This document shows, one piece after another, positions 1-7,913 of a stretch of 25,462 nt of DNA (the stretch's first letter is position 1; each line of letters begins with the position of its first letter). The stretch is from a virus, in the IMG/VR virus record IMGVR_UViG_3300048791_000031, positions 1-25,462 of that record, one strand, 5' to 3'. The position numbers and the translations under genes were made by a program. The notes beneath the pieces are model-generated. The model had not been told where the DNA came from and did no database searches. It saw only the letters and a program-made list of their open reading frames with translations.

Positions 1-469
1 CGTTGCTGCGCGTGAGCACCGCGCCTCTCTCGGTGAAGTAGTTAGTGCCATCGGTCCAGATCCAGCTTCCCATCGCTGGGTTCATCTGGGCCGCACCGAG
101 AACCCCATCGAGAGTGAGACTTCCAGGAACCGTAATGCCGAGGGGAACGATGCCTATATTCTGCACATCAATTGCCCAGGTCGATGATGGCGAGGTAGAA
201 GGCAGCGTGAGCGAACAAGCGGATGCGCAGTTGAAAACGATCAGCTTGCCGTTGTCTCCGGAAACGGCTGTATAGCTCGCAGTCTTGACGTTGACCCCCG
301 CCAGACCGCCGCTCCCAGCGCCGTTAGGAACGCAGGTATTCGTCGGCGGCGAGTAAACGCAGCCCGTCGAGCCAGTGGGCCACTTGATCTGGTTCGGGTT
401 GATTTTGGTCTGCGCCTGCGCGCCGAGCGCAGCGACCACCAGCAGGCTAATACCAATAAACCGCTTCAT
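1..469 (-). CDS. Secreted tail-fibre-like protein, partial (3' end cut by window)
   Basis: ATG at 469-467 is preceded by a GGAG Shine-Dalgarno six bases upstream, and the frame stays open to the left edge, giving about 156 residues. The first 20 residues form a classic Sec signal peptide: MKR, a hydrophobic core (FIGISLLVVAALGA), then an AQA-type signal peptidase I site. The mature part begins with TKINPNQIKWP and has four Cys in two close pairs (GCVYSP/NTCVP and NCASAC), then beta-rich Ser/Thr/Gly segments of the kind seen in phage fibre or receptor-binding proteins. It overlaps the upstream fibre-like gene by 23 bases and is last in the visible tail operon, where fibres normally sit. A Sec signal on a virion protein is odd, because tails assemble in the cytoplasm, so an exported moron-like protein is an alternative. 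The fibre call is inferred from position and composition, not from a recognised domain. Confidence 0.6.
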   Translation of the reverse strand, partial: MKRFIGISLLVVAALGAQAQTKINPNQIKWPTGSTGCVYSPPTNTCVPNGAGSGGLAGVNVKTASYTAVSGDNGKLIVFNCASACSLTLPSTSPSSTWAIDVQNIGIVPLGITVPGSLTLDGVLGAAQMNPAMGSWIWTDGTNYFTERGAVLTRSN

Positions 470-905
470 AGAGATCTCCAGGATCTGCTGCAGTTGTGAG
501 GGTGATGGCGGTCCCGATATATGAGAAATCGGGGGTCAGACCCAGCGTGGTGAGCCGTTGCCCGTTCAAAAACAATCCTACCAGCGTCGCCGGCGCATGG
601 GCGAAGGCCCCGGATGTGCCGGTCATGGTGATGAGTTCGTCCTCAAACGTCCCGAGGCCGCCCCCGGCCGGAACCGCAAAGGTGCCGTCGGCCTTAAGAA
701 ACTTTCCGGCCGCCGCGGATCCGGCAGGCGCCGGCGGCACGTTCCCAGCTTTGCCGCCCGTTCCCGTGTCGCCGACCATCACCGGATCCGTCGCCGAGAT
801 GTTGACCGTGGGCGAACCGGCGTCGTCGGCAAAGACCACGTTCTGCAGGCCAGTGGCCGCCGCCGGCGTGGTCGCGTTTAGGTTGGCTGTCGTTGCAAGG
901 CTCAT
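447..905 (-). CDS. Short tail-fibre / tail-tip accessory protein
   Basis: This 152-residue protein starts at ATG 905 behind a strong AAGGAG seven bases upstream, just after the stop of the large tail-tip gene. Its N-terminus is Ala/Thr-rich. The middle holds GKFLKADGTFAVP (about residues 67-79), a phrase recurrent in phage fibre and tail-collar proteins. The C-terminus has FLNGQRL...DFSYIGTAITL, a common fibre beta-motif that often lies at a trimeric tip. No enzyme motif is visible. Its place after the tail-tip gene and its 23-base overlap with the secreted fibre-like gene support a role in host recognition. The exact role, distal fibre or adaptor, is inferred. Confidence 0.6.
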   Translation of the reverse strand: MSLATTANLNATTPAAATGLQNVVFADDAGSPTVNISATDPVMVGDTGTGGKAGNVPPAPAGSAAAGKFLKADGTFAVPAGGGLGTFEDELITMTGTSGAFAHAPATLVGLFLNGQRLTTLGLTPDFSYIGTAITLTTAADPGDLYEAVYWY

Positions 906-915
906 GGTTCGCTCC

Positions 916-3900
916 TTAAGCTGCCCCCGGTACGCCGGTGGGCACGTAGATCGATGGTGTCACATCGCCCAGCGACTGAAGGGCGGCCCCAAACGTGTTG
1001 AAGGTGCATACCTTGAAGTAGAGCACCTGGCCGATGTAGGCGGGCGGCATCGTCATCTTCAGGATGCCAGCCTGATTCGGTCCGACCACCGCGAACCGTG
1101 AGCCCGCGGGATGATCGACGCCGACCCCGCTCGAGCTGGGGGCATCGAAGATTGAACGCCGCAAAGAGTTGCCGACGCCTGTCGCCTCGAGCGTGTACGC
1201 GCTCGGCCCGGTCAGAATGACCGCGCCGTAGGTCATGAGTTCGTAGCCGAAGCCACCGCCCCCGGCCGCGGCGACAGCCGTGCCGTTGATTTCGAGAGTT
1301 CCCTCCAACGCGACAAGCGTGCCCTCGACCTCGGTGGCCAAAGGATCCCCGGCCGCGGCGACAGCCGTGCCGTTGATTTCGAGAGTTCCCTCCAACGCGA
1401 CAAGCGTGCCCTCGACCTCGGTGGCCAAAGGATCCCCGGATGCGACGGCGGCGCCGTTTACCTCGCTGATGACTGCGCCGCTCTGAACGTAGCAGGGCAC
1501 CTCGAAGTTGTTCTCAACCGCGGTTGAATTTGCCTGGATGATCCCGTTTGATTCGGTGAGGTCCACCTCAAGGTTGTTTGTGGTGTCGGGATCGTTGGCA
1601 GCCGGCCAGTCCGTGACCACCTGGCCGGTGACTGCGGAGCCGATCACGACGTTCGAATCGGCGCCGGGCCCACCGGGCGCTGGATTGTAGCTCGCTCCGC
1701 CATCGGTCGAAACGAATATCTGCGCGCCCCCATAGTTCGGATCGGCGCTCGAGACCACAACCCAGAGCTGATCGCCCGAGGCACCAGGGTAGAGGCCAGG
1801 CGTGGGCTCGAAAATAAGGGGTGGGTTGGCATTGCCTGCGCTCTGCTGGGTGTTTACCGGATTCGGCGCCGGCGTCGTGGCAGTGAGTAGCGTGGGTGCG
1901 CACATGCCGTAAACGAAGGGCTCGGCTGTGCCGGCGAAGCTGCCGTCGTCCTGCTCGTTGTAAGCCGTGATCCGGACCGGAACCCCGGTGATGCCCTGGA
2001 GCTCATCGGTCAAGATGACCAGGTCCATCGGCGACAGCAGCGACCAGCGCGCTGTCGTCGTGAAAGTCCACACGTCGCCGCCGTACTGATTCCGGCGAAC
2101 CTGGATGCCGAGGATGGTTCGCGCGATCGAGGGATCCTGAATGGCATTATTTGTGACCGGATCGGCCTTCCGAACCCCATAGAGACCGAGCGAAGCCGGA
2201 TCCGGGGTCTGAATGGTGACCTGAGCATAATCAGCGTTCCGGTCGAAGCACTGCATCTGAAGCACGTTCGGCAGGTCGATCCGAACCGCGGTGTCGATCG
2301 ACGGGCAATCAGCCAGGAGGAAATCGCCCTTGTCGGCGTCGAGATCTGCGACAGGCCCCGCAGCCGAAGGCGCCTGGTAAAAAGCCCCGTTTCCGGCGGC
2401 CGAGACCTCGGAGTAGGGATAGAGGAAGAATTTCGCCCCCAGGAACACCGGGGCGGCATTGGCGGCGCTGCAGAGGGTCTTGATCCAATCCGACGCCGCC
2501 GACTGCGAATTCATCGTGAGGGAGCCCCAGAGCCCGTTGGCCCGGCATTGTGCGCGCACCAGGTCAAAGGACGGCACGTCGACGAAGTCGCCAAGAGGCC
2601 GAGGGTATGGAACGGGCTCGGTGGCCTTGATCGCGATCAGGCAGATCGAAGCCGGCGCGCCGCCCGCTCCCGCGGCCTCGAAGGCACCAGGCGAATGGAT
2701 GATGCGCTCTTGCATCTGGAACGTGGTCGGCGACCTGCCGGCGAAGTTCACCGGGGTCACCGCGTGCCAGAGGGGCTGGTCCTCCACCGCTGTGGCACCC
2801 CCAGCAGGATAGAGCGAGATGGCCAGCAGGTAACCAGGCAAACCTTCGGCGACGCTGCTAGAGGCCTGTGCAGGCCCGCTGGAGGAGGTCGCCACGGCGT
2901 CGACCGCCTCGCCGCCCAGGTATCCGGGTGGCGTCGAGTAAGTGATTCGCAGGAACACCGTGCAGCCGAAGCTGCCGAGGTAGTTGGTGAGCTGGGTAGT
3001 CGCCTCGAATTGGAAGCTGCAGACAAAGGCATTGAAGTCCGGCTCGGTCGTTCCGATGCTGCCACCGATGAACGTGCTGTTTCCATTTGGAAAGCTGCCC
3101 ACCCCGAGGCCACTGACATTGAAGGCGAGCGGGTTGCCTGGGCTTCCGCTGTAGTCGAGGTCGTAGCCGACCACGGGCTCGATGGCGGTGACGGTTACGC
3201 CTGCCGGCAAGCCAGGCCAGGTCGCGCCGCCGTAACTCAAAACAGCGTTGACGCCCTCGTAGATGTTGAACGGGGGATAGATCCCGCTGACAGCCATGGC
3301 GCCGTCGCCGTCCACAACGGTGGCGGTGGCCGTGTTGACCTCAGACGGCCCGTGCGTGGCTGTCCCGGTTCCAGGGACCTTGACCATGATGGAATCGCCG
3401 ATCGAGGCTCCGACGCCGCCGATCTCGAGGATTCCCATAGCCCAGGGCGTCGAGGCTCCCGTGACCGTAACCGTATTGGGGCCACCCGCGGCGTAGGCAT
3501 ACCAGACCTGGTAGCCGATGTTTGCTCCGTAAACGGGGGTCCACGTCTCGCCGTTGGTCGAGGAGATGGCCAGCGTGCCCGCGCCCGTCGCCGTGACCAC
3601 GAGGACGTTCCCCTGGGCGTTGGGCATGTCGAACATCATCGGGGGCAGCGCCGCGGTGGCGCTTGCGTCGACCTTCTTCTGGATCGTCCCAGGCAGGTCA
3701 TAGCTCGACAGCCCCCGCTCCATCTGGGTGGCGGCCGGCTGGGGCTGAACAGAAGTATCGGCCGCGATCGCAGCCTGGGCCATGCCGGACTTGTAGATGT
3801 CCTCGATCATGTCCACAAAGTCGGCGTCGCCTGACGGATACACGCCCCATTTGAAAGCGACCTCGGGCTGGAGCTGCGGGATCGCACCCGAAGATCCGAG

Positions 3901-4671
3901 GTCGAGCTCTGAACTCTGCAGGCCGGCGAAGTGGGGATAAACGATCTGCTGGGCCAAGTTGAAGCCGTTCGCGTACTCGTCGCCCGAGCCGAGCTGGGGC
4001 TCGAAAGCCATGGCCAGCCGTGCGATCGGAGACTGATTCGAGGTCGCCGCCGTGAGCTGCGCATAGTAGACCTTGACCGTGCCAGCCGGAAACGATTCGG
4101 CGTCGAGATAAAGGGTCGCGCCCATGCCCTGCTGCCAGCGATAACAGAAAGGCCAGGTCCGGTAGCTCATTGGATCGCTGGGATCCGGCCCGACCTCCAG
4201 TTCGTTCCAGAGCGGGATCTCCCAGGAGCCGGAGAGCGTCTGCGGACCCTGGCCGCCGTAGTCGTCGACCGAGAAACTGTAGCTCGCGACCAGCGTCACG
4301 GCGATCACAAAATAAAAGTTTGAGTCGCTGACCGTGAGCGACTGCCGCCCGCCGGCCTGAGAGAACGATTGCTCAGTGAAAGCCAACGGAGTGTTCGACC
4401 CGTTATTCATGACCTGAAGCACACCGCGGATCGGATTGTGCCCCAGGAGGAAGTCGATGCACTCGCAGTAATTCGTGACGCCTTTTTTGGCCTGTTTGAA
4501 CTTTTTCGTTCTGCCGCCGCCCTGCCGCAAGTTCGCCGCCCAGATCGCGAGCAGGTTCGACTGCGTCTGCCCGTATCCCATCGGGATCGTTGCCCCGTAG
4601 GCCGAGGCCTGGAGCAGTGAGCCCATGGCGGTGGGCCGTTGCGCCGATTGGCTTTTGAAGGTTGCGGTCAT
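916..4671 (-). CDS. Large tail-tip / host-specificity protein (GTA gp15 / lambda J-like position)
   Basis: At 1251 residues this is the largest protein in the window. The N-terminus (YGATIPMGYGQTQ, then a conserved CECIDFLLGHNP at about residues 68-79) resembles baseplate-hub or tail-tip proteins. About residues 330-430 form a beta-rich module (NVLVVTATG...SSTNGETWTPV...NTVTVTG) that looks like an adhesion or glycan-binding insert. Residues about 700-930 resemble the putative phage tail family (Phage-tail_3), with a FDLVRAQC-type start and SLLSPMDLVILTDE. Residues about 1079-1136 contain two identical 29-residue repeats. ATG 4671 overlaps the stop of the NlpC/P60 gene (ATGA), so the two are probably coupled. 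The preceding DUF2460, DUF2163 and NlpC/P60 genes match the RcGTA g12-g15 order, which supports the call. I do not see the GTA TIM-barrel glycosidase domain. Confidence 0.75.
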   Translation of the reverse strand: MTATFKSQSAQRPTAMGSLLQASAYGATIPMGYGQTQSNLLAIWAANLRQGGGRTKKFKQAKKGVTNYCECIDFLLGHNPIRGVLQVMNNGSNTPLAFTEQSFSQAGGRQSLTVSDSNFYFVIAVTLVASYSFSVDDYGGQGPQTLSGSWEIPLWNELEVGPDPSDPMSYRTWPFCYRWQQGMGATLYLDAESFPAGTVKVYYAQLTAATSNQSPIARLAMAFEPQLGSGDEYANGFNLAQQIVYPHFAGLQSSELDLGSSGAIPQLQPEVAFKWGVYPSGDADFVDMIEDIYKSGMAQAAIAADTSVQPQPAATQMERGLSSYDLPGTIQKKVDASATAALPPMMFDMPNAQGNVLVVTATGAGTLAISSTNGETWTPVYGANIGYQVWYAYAAGGPNTVTVTGASTPWAMGILEIGGVGASIGDSIMVKVPGTGTATHGPSEVNTATATVVDGDGAMAVSGIYPPFNIYEGVNAVLSYGGATWPGLPAGVTVTAIEPVVGYDLDYSGSPGNPLAFNVSGLGVGSFPNGNSTFIGGSIGTTEPDFNAFVCSFQFEATTQLTNYLGSFGCTVFLRITYSTPPGYLGGEAVDAVATSSSGPAQASSSVAEGLPGYLLAISLYPAGGATAVEDQPLWHAVTPVNFAGRSPTTFQMQERIIHSPGAFEAAGAGGAPASICLIAIKATEPVPYPRPLGDFVDVPSFDLVRAQCRANGLWGSLTMNSQSAASDWIKTLCSAANAAPVFLGAKFFLYPYSEVSAAGNGAFYQAPSAAGPVADLDADKGDFLLADCPSIDTAVRIDLPNVLQMQCFDRNADYAQVTIQTPDPASLGLYGVRKADPVTNNAIQDPSIARTILGIQVRRNQYGGDVWTFTTTARWSLLSPMDLVILTDELQGITGVPVRITAYNEQDDGSFAGTAEPFVYGMCAPTLLTATTPAPNPVNTQQSAGNANPPLIFEPTPGLYPGASGDQLWVVVSSADPNYGGAQIFVSTDGGASYNPAPGGPGADSNVVIGSAVTGQVVTDWPAANDPDTTNNLEVDLTESNGIIQANSTAVENNFEVPCYVQSGAVISEVNGAAVASGDPLATEVEGTLVALEGTLEINGTAVAAAGDPLATEVEGTLVALEGTLEINGTAVAAAGGGGFGYELMTYGAVILTGPSAYTLEATGVGNSLRRSIFDAPSSSGVGVDHPAGSRFAVVGPNQAGILKMTMPPAYIGQVLYFKVCTFNTFGAALQSLGDVTPSIYVPTGVPGAA
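1264..1437 (-). repeat. Perfect 87-bp tandem duplication (2 copies)
   Basis: Units 1264-1350 and 1351-1437 are identical base for base and encode a 29-residue unit (GDPLATEVEGTLVALEGTL followed by EINGTAVAAA) in the C-terminal part of the large tail-tip protein. A degenerate third copy lies next to it on the N-terminal side (EVNGAAVASGDPLA). The unit length is a multiple of three, so copy-number change would keep the reading frame. Confidence 0.95.
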
Positions 4672-5141
4672 GATCCAAGCTCCATCTTAGCGAAGGGATC
4701 GAAAACCTCCATTGGCCGAAAGGCGGTCAGCTTATGCGTGGTGAGCGTGATTTCATGCACTCCATCGGCGCCGGCATGCACGCCGTGCGGCCAGGCGGTC
4801 ACGATCGCGCCGTGGTTAAAGACCTTGCTCTGTACCACCCGGAATAGCACCAGGTCGCCCGGCTGGGCCTCGGCGTCGGCCCGGCAAAGGGTAAGCGCAG
4901 CATCGAAGCCGAAGCGCATCAGACCCCGCAGATAGCGCTCGTTGGCATCGTGAAGGAACCAGTCATGGTGGTAGCCCTCGAGGTTTTTCCAGAGGTCCGC
5001 CGGCGCCGCGCCGATCTCGATCAGGTAAAGGCCGAGCAGCGTTGCGCAATCCACGCCGGCGCCCTTCAGCCGCCCGCCCAGGACATAAGGCGTGCCCAGG
5101 AACGAGCGCGCGATTGCGACAGCCTCAGTCCGCGACTTCAT
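4668..5141 (-). CDS. NlpC/P60 cell-wall peptidase of the tail tip
   Basis: This 157-residue protein has the NlpC/P60 papain-like fold signature: a start of AIARSFLGTPYVLGGR, nucleophile Cys32 in GVDCATLLG, catalytic His110 in VFNHGAIV, and His122 as the likely third polar residue. The QPGDLVLFR strand (residues 93-101) before the His is typical. Enzymes of this type cleave gamma-D-Glu-meso-DAP linkages in peptidoglycan stem peptides, and on a tail tip they help DNA cross the cell wall. The length fits phage and GTA gp14-type peptidases. The start at ATG 5141 overlaps the end of a 49-residue gene by 17 bases, and its stop overlaps the tail-tip protein start. All catalytic residues appear intact. 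Confidence 0.85.
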   Translation of the reverse strand: MKSRTEAVAIARSFLGTPYVLGGRLKGAGVDCATLLGLYLIEIGAAPADLWKNLEGYHHDWFLHDANERYLRGLMRFGFDAALTLCRADAEAQPGDLVLFRVVQSKVFNHGAIVTAWPHGVHAGADGVHEITLTTHKLTAFRPMEVFDPFAKMELGS

Positions 5142-5274
5142 GCTTTTTCTCCGGTTTCCGATTGCGTTGTTCCGGATCGATCATTTCGGGGCCCATGATG
5201 GCTCCAAATGAAATCCAGATCCGCTCTCCATTGATCTCGACCCAGCGCCCGTCGACTGTCTGGCCTTCATGCAT
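5125..5274 (-). CDS. Small 49-aa tail-module protein
   Basis: This short ORF is easy to miss. ATG 5274 lies three bases after the stop of the DUF2163-like gene, and the TGA at 5125-5127 overlaps the NlpC/P60 start by 17 bases. Its sequence (MHEGQTVDGRWVEINGERIW..., 49 residues) begins with a compact WVEINGERIWISFG beta-hairpin and ends in a charged tail rich in Lys, Glu and Arg. Tight packing between two conserved tail genes and a compact, non-random composition support a real gene. I do not recognise a named family. No strong Shine-Dalgarno is visible, so translation probably depends on coupling from the upstream gene. Confidence 0.6.
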   Translation of the reverse strand: MHEGQTVDGRWVEINGERIWISFGAIMGPEMIDPEQRNRKPEKKHEVAD

Positions 5275-5277
5275 CGG

Positions 5278-6213
5278 TTACACCGCCTGCGTGGGATTGG
5301 GCACGTACGGGAAACCATAGTAGCCCTCCTCGCCGACGTTGATGGGGGCGGTTTTCGAGACATAAAACGTATCGACACCGGGCGTCGGCGGCCAAGGTAG
5401 AGGCGAGAAAATCACGAACTCGGAATGGTGGTTGCCGTTCCCATCGGTCCATTCTCCGTTTTGGCCGATCGCGGACCAGGCGCCCGAGAGGGTCGCACCA
5501 GGGCCGGAGAGAAAAACCATATAGCCGCCCGAGAAGAGGTTGCCGGAGTAGATCTTGCCGCCGACCGGGGAAAGACAGTCCGCGACAATGTAGGTCTCCG
5601 TCGACGGCCGGATGCAACTGAAAACGGGAATCGAGGCGTCACCCGCTGGCAGCGTCACCGCGGCCGTCGACGCGAGCGTGTTCGTGACCTCTACAACGGT
5701 CGACGGCACCTTCTGCTTCAGCACGTCGGCGTAGCTCTTCGTGTTGAAAATCAGTTTGTTCCGGGCCACCTTGCAGTTCTGGATCCGGCCGCCGAACCAC
5801 TCTGCGCACCCGAGGGTATCGGCGTCGCCGGGCGTGGGCATGAAACATCGCAGGATCAGCACGGGCCAATTGTCGTAGAAATGCTGCGCAGCCAGTTGGT
5901 AGGGAGATGCCGTCGACGTGCTGGCCGTTTGCGAGGCCTGCGCGCTCGCACCAGGCGTCCAGGTGATCGCGAGAGCCTGGGCGTCGAGTCCAATCTTCGC
6001 CTCAACGCCGGGCCGCGAAACCACGGCTGGCTGGAAGAGGCCATAGGGCCTGTAGAGCACCGGAGCCTCATGGTTGGTCAGATAGAGCGCGTTCGGGTTT
6101 TCGGGCGGCCCGATGATGATCAGATCCCGGATGATCGGCTTAGAGGTCGAATTCAGATAGACCTGGGTCGCGAGCGTCGTGTCCGAGCCGTCGCCACCGA
6201 TCGTGCGCCTCAC
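5278..6213 (-). CDS. DUF2163-like (phage BR0599 / GTA gp13-type) tail protein
   Basis: This 311-residue protein begins with a GTG at 6213 that overlaps the stop of the DUF2460 gene (GTGA). It has no membrane segment and is rich in beta-strand and aromatic residues. The C-terminal GYYGFPYVPNPTQAV (297-311) resembles the Gly-Phe-Pro-x-x-Pro ending typical of DUF2163/BR0599 tail proteins, and the middle has a CAEWFGGRIQNCKVARN stretch. The main support is position: directly after DUF2460 and before NlpC/P60, exactly where RcGTA g13 lies. In that family the protein forms part of the distal tail hub that connects tube and tip. The N-terminal half is not one I recognise firmly. Confidence 0.6.
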   Translation of the reverse strand: MRRTIGGDGSDTTLATQVYLNSTSKPIIRDLIIIGPPENPNALYLTNHEAPVLYRPYGLFQPAVVSRPGVEAKIGLDAQALAITWTPGASAQASQTASTSTASPYQLAAQHFYDNWPVLILRCFMPTPGDADTLGCAEWFGGRIQNCKVARNKLIFNTKSYADVLKQKVPSTVVEVTNTLASTAAVTLPAGDASIPVFSCIRPSTETYIVADCLSPVGGKIYSGNLFSGGYMVFLSGPGATLSGAWSAIGQNGEWTDGNGNHHSEFVIFSPLPWPPTPGVDTFYVSKTAPINVGEEGYYGFPYVPNPTQAV

Positions 6214-7367
6214 AGGGGCACCGGCCTTGCAGTTCGGAGCACCAGAGTCCCGCTCCCGTTTTGCGATTCAGAGCCGCCGACGGTCCAATAGCCGCCGCCC
6301 TGCCCAGCTGGTGGCTGACCGGCCGAGGAGCCGATGCCGGCGAACTTCTCGAAGTCCTGCGAGTCGGCGTCGAACCGGACCCGGAAATAGAAGTGGAACT
6401 GCGCGGTCACTGGCGCCGCCGGACCGGCATAGTAGCCCTGATCTGCCCAGACCAGCGTGCCCGTTCCATCCGGCGCGCTCCCGCTGGTGTCGTTAAAAGC
6501 CGGAATGGTTGAACCCGATACGCCCGCGTTGCCACCAGCGCTGGCCTGGTAGGTCCAAACGAGCGAGCCGGTCCCATCGGGGGTCGTGCCGGACATTGAC
6601 CAGGTCGGATGTGAGCCGGATCCCGAAGTGCCCGCCGTCGTCACCTTCTGAACGTTGCCATTCGAGTCGACGATTTCCGTGTTGAGCGCGTACGCCGTCG
6701 AGGGCGCCCAGGCCGCGGCCGTCGCCTTCTGGATATGGCCAGCCGGATCGAGGACTTCAGCATTCAGGGCATAGGTGTGGCTGGCCTGCCAGGCGACGCC
6801 GCCGGGCCCCCACTTGAGGACCATTCCCAGCCAGGAGTAACCGGGAATCGCAAGGCCGGGGCCCTCGAGCGTGTACTGATTGGCGCCGCTGCCGGCGGTG
6901 GCCAGCGTCCCATCAAGATATACCGATATGGCGCCGTTTAGGTCGGTGATGTCCTCGTAGCTCACTCCGTCGAGCGTGCGCTGCACCGGCGAGTAATAGT
7001 TGCCAACGCCGTCTGAAACCAAAGCGAGCTGGGCAAGCGGAACGTTCGGCACCAGGGTGATCGGCACCAGGGCTGGCCCGACATAATTGTCGTCTGGATC
7101 CGTGTACAAGAATGCTCCCGCGCTGCCGTACTGATCATTGAAAAAGCCCATCAGGGTCCGGAGTTCGCTCACCGCTGTGAAGCTGCCCCAGTAAAAATCG
7201 TGAAGGAAGTCAAAAATTAATTGCCATTTCCACACCGCGTTGGTGTATTGGGGCAACCGGACCTCGTAGGCATTCGAGCCCTCCTCGTTCAAGGTCTTGA
7301 ATCCGGGCGATTTCAGAGAGGTGTACGTGAGCCCAGGCAGGCTCGGAAATACAGGCAATGAAGGCAT
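6210..7367 (-). CDS. DUF2460 (TIGR02217-like) distal tail protein with inserted beta-modules
   Basis: The N-terminal part (1-110) is a good DUF2460 match: PVFPSLPGLTYTSLKSPGF, then EVRLPQYTNAVWKWQL, LRTLMGFFNDQYG and FLYTDPDDN. The family C-terminus returns at about 322-341 (FHFYFRVRFDADSQDF). Between them, residues about 190-315 hold an insertion with repeats of the pattern Trp-x5-Tyr-Ala-Leu-Asn-x-Glu-(I/V)-x-Asp, then PDGTG-(S/T)-LVW, which look like small carbohydrate-binding modules. Ordinary members are about 200-220 residues; this one is 385. The family corresponds to RcGTA g12, a distal-tail hub component. ATG 7365-7367 is preceded by a GGGGGTG about nine bases upstream. The HNH gene lies immediately upstream on the other strand. 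Confidence 0.8.
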   Translation of the reverse strand: MPSLPVFPSLPGLTYTSLKSPGFKTLNEEGSNAYEVRLPQYTNAVWKWQLIFDFLHDFYWGSFTAVSELRTLMGFFNDQYGSAGAFLYTDPDDNYVGPALVPITLVPNVPLAQLALVSDGVGNYYSPVQRTLDGVSYEDITDLNGAISVYLDGTLATAGSGANQYTLEGPGLAIPGYSWLGMVLKWGPGGVAWQASHTYALNAEVLDPAGHIQKATAAAWAPSTAYALNTEIVDSNGNVQKVTTAGTSGSGSHPTWSMSGTTPDGTGSLVWTYQASAGGNAGVSGSTIPAFNDTSGSAPDGTGTLVWADQGYYAGPAAPVTAQFHFYFRVRFDADSQDFEKFAGIGSSAGQPPAGQGGGYWTVGGSESQNGSGTLVLRTARPVPL

Positions 7368-7411
7368 TTTTAGACACCCCCAATCGCATAAAAACCTGCT
7401 AAGGTTATTAC

Positions 7412-7912
7412 ATGAGCGGGAAAAAACAGGATTCTGATTACTACGTCGCCGAACGACTCATCCGAAAGGCGCGTCAATACAGGGACGCTGGAAGCACGGC
7501 CTGCCTTGAAAGGAACCGCGGACTCAACCAAGATGGCTACACGCGCATCAGTTTTGGAAGCGACAAAAGGAAGCGCTTCGCACATAGGGTGATCTACGAG
7601 CGATTGGTCGGATCGATTCCACCAGGCCATTGCGTGCTTCACAGTTGCGATAATCGACGTTGTGTCAATCCGCTTCATCTCTTCACCGGGACTCATCAAA
7701 ATAACATGGACGATATGAACTCTAAGGGCCGAGGAAACTACGCTTCTGGTGAGCAAATTCCTAACTCCAAGCTTACTGCACAACAAGTCAGCGAAATCCG
7801 TCGTCTCACCAACGATGGATACAAGCAACAGGAACTAGCCGATCAGTTCGGCGTTAACCAGACCACGATCAGCAACCTCCTTCGAAAGCGGACCTGGCGC
7901 GAAGTTCCATAA
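7412..7912 (+). CDS. Free-standing HNH homing-type endonuclease with C-terminal HTH
   Basis: This is the only clear plus-strand gene. The 166-residue product has a HNH core VLHSCDNRRCVNPLHLFTGT (75-94): His77 and His89 flank Cys79, Cys84 and Asn86, followed by NNMDDMNSKGRG. This is the usual phage pattern, His-x-Cys-Asp-Asn-x2-Cys-x2-Pro-x-His-Leu. Residues 121-160 (LTAQQVSEIRRL...YKQQELADQFGVNQTTISNLL) form a helix-turn-helix that would bind DNA. Such enzymes nick or cut a site in an allele lacking the insertion and spread by repair. AAGG lies seven bases before ATG 7412. The stop is one base from the convergent tape-measure stop. The base composition is visibly more AT-rich than its neighbours. 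It interrupts an otherwise continuous minus-strand tail operon, the mark of a recent mobile arrival. Confidence 0.88.
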   Translation: MSGKKQDSDYYVAERLIRKARQYRDAGSTACLERNRGLNQDGYTRISFGSDKRKRFAHRVIYERLVGSIPPGHCVLHSCDNRRCVNPLHLFTGTHQNNMDDMNSKGRGNYASGEQIPNSKLTAQQVSEIRRLTNDGYKQQELADQFGVNQTTISNLLRKRTWREVP

Positions 7913-7913
7913 A

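Noticed and set aside
496-1101. Plus-strand ORF over the fibre and tail-tip genes
   Set aside because: It spans two well-supported minus-strand genes and their intergenic ribosome-binding site, with no recognisable product.
2548-3834. Long plus-strand ORF opposite the tail-tip gene
   Set aside because: Its Arg/Ala/Gly-rich composition and position fully within the conserved minus-strand gene mark it as a GC-rich shadow. No Shine-Dalgarno or domain is visible.
5181-5378. Minus-strand 65-codon ORF between DUF2163 and NlpC/P60
   Set aside because: It is in another frame from the better-supported 49-residue gene at 5125-5274 and overlaps the DUF2163-like gene by about 100 bases; it is Arg/Ser/Pro-rich shadow sequence.
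7368-7411. TAGACA as a -35 box for the HNH gene
   Set aside because: No -10-like hexamer lies at 16-18 bases, so I do not call a promoter.
7370-7828. Minus-strand ORF of 152 codons opposite the HNH gene
   Set aside because: The plus-strand HNH frame has a complete catalytic motif and HTH; the antisense frame has no recognisable features.
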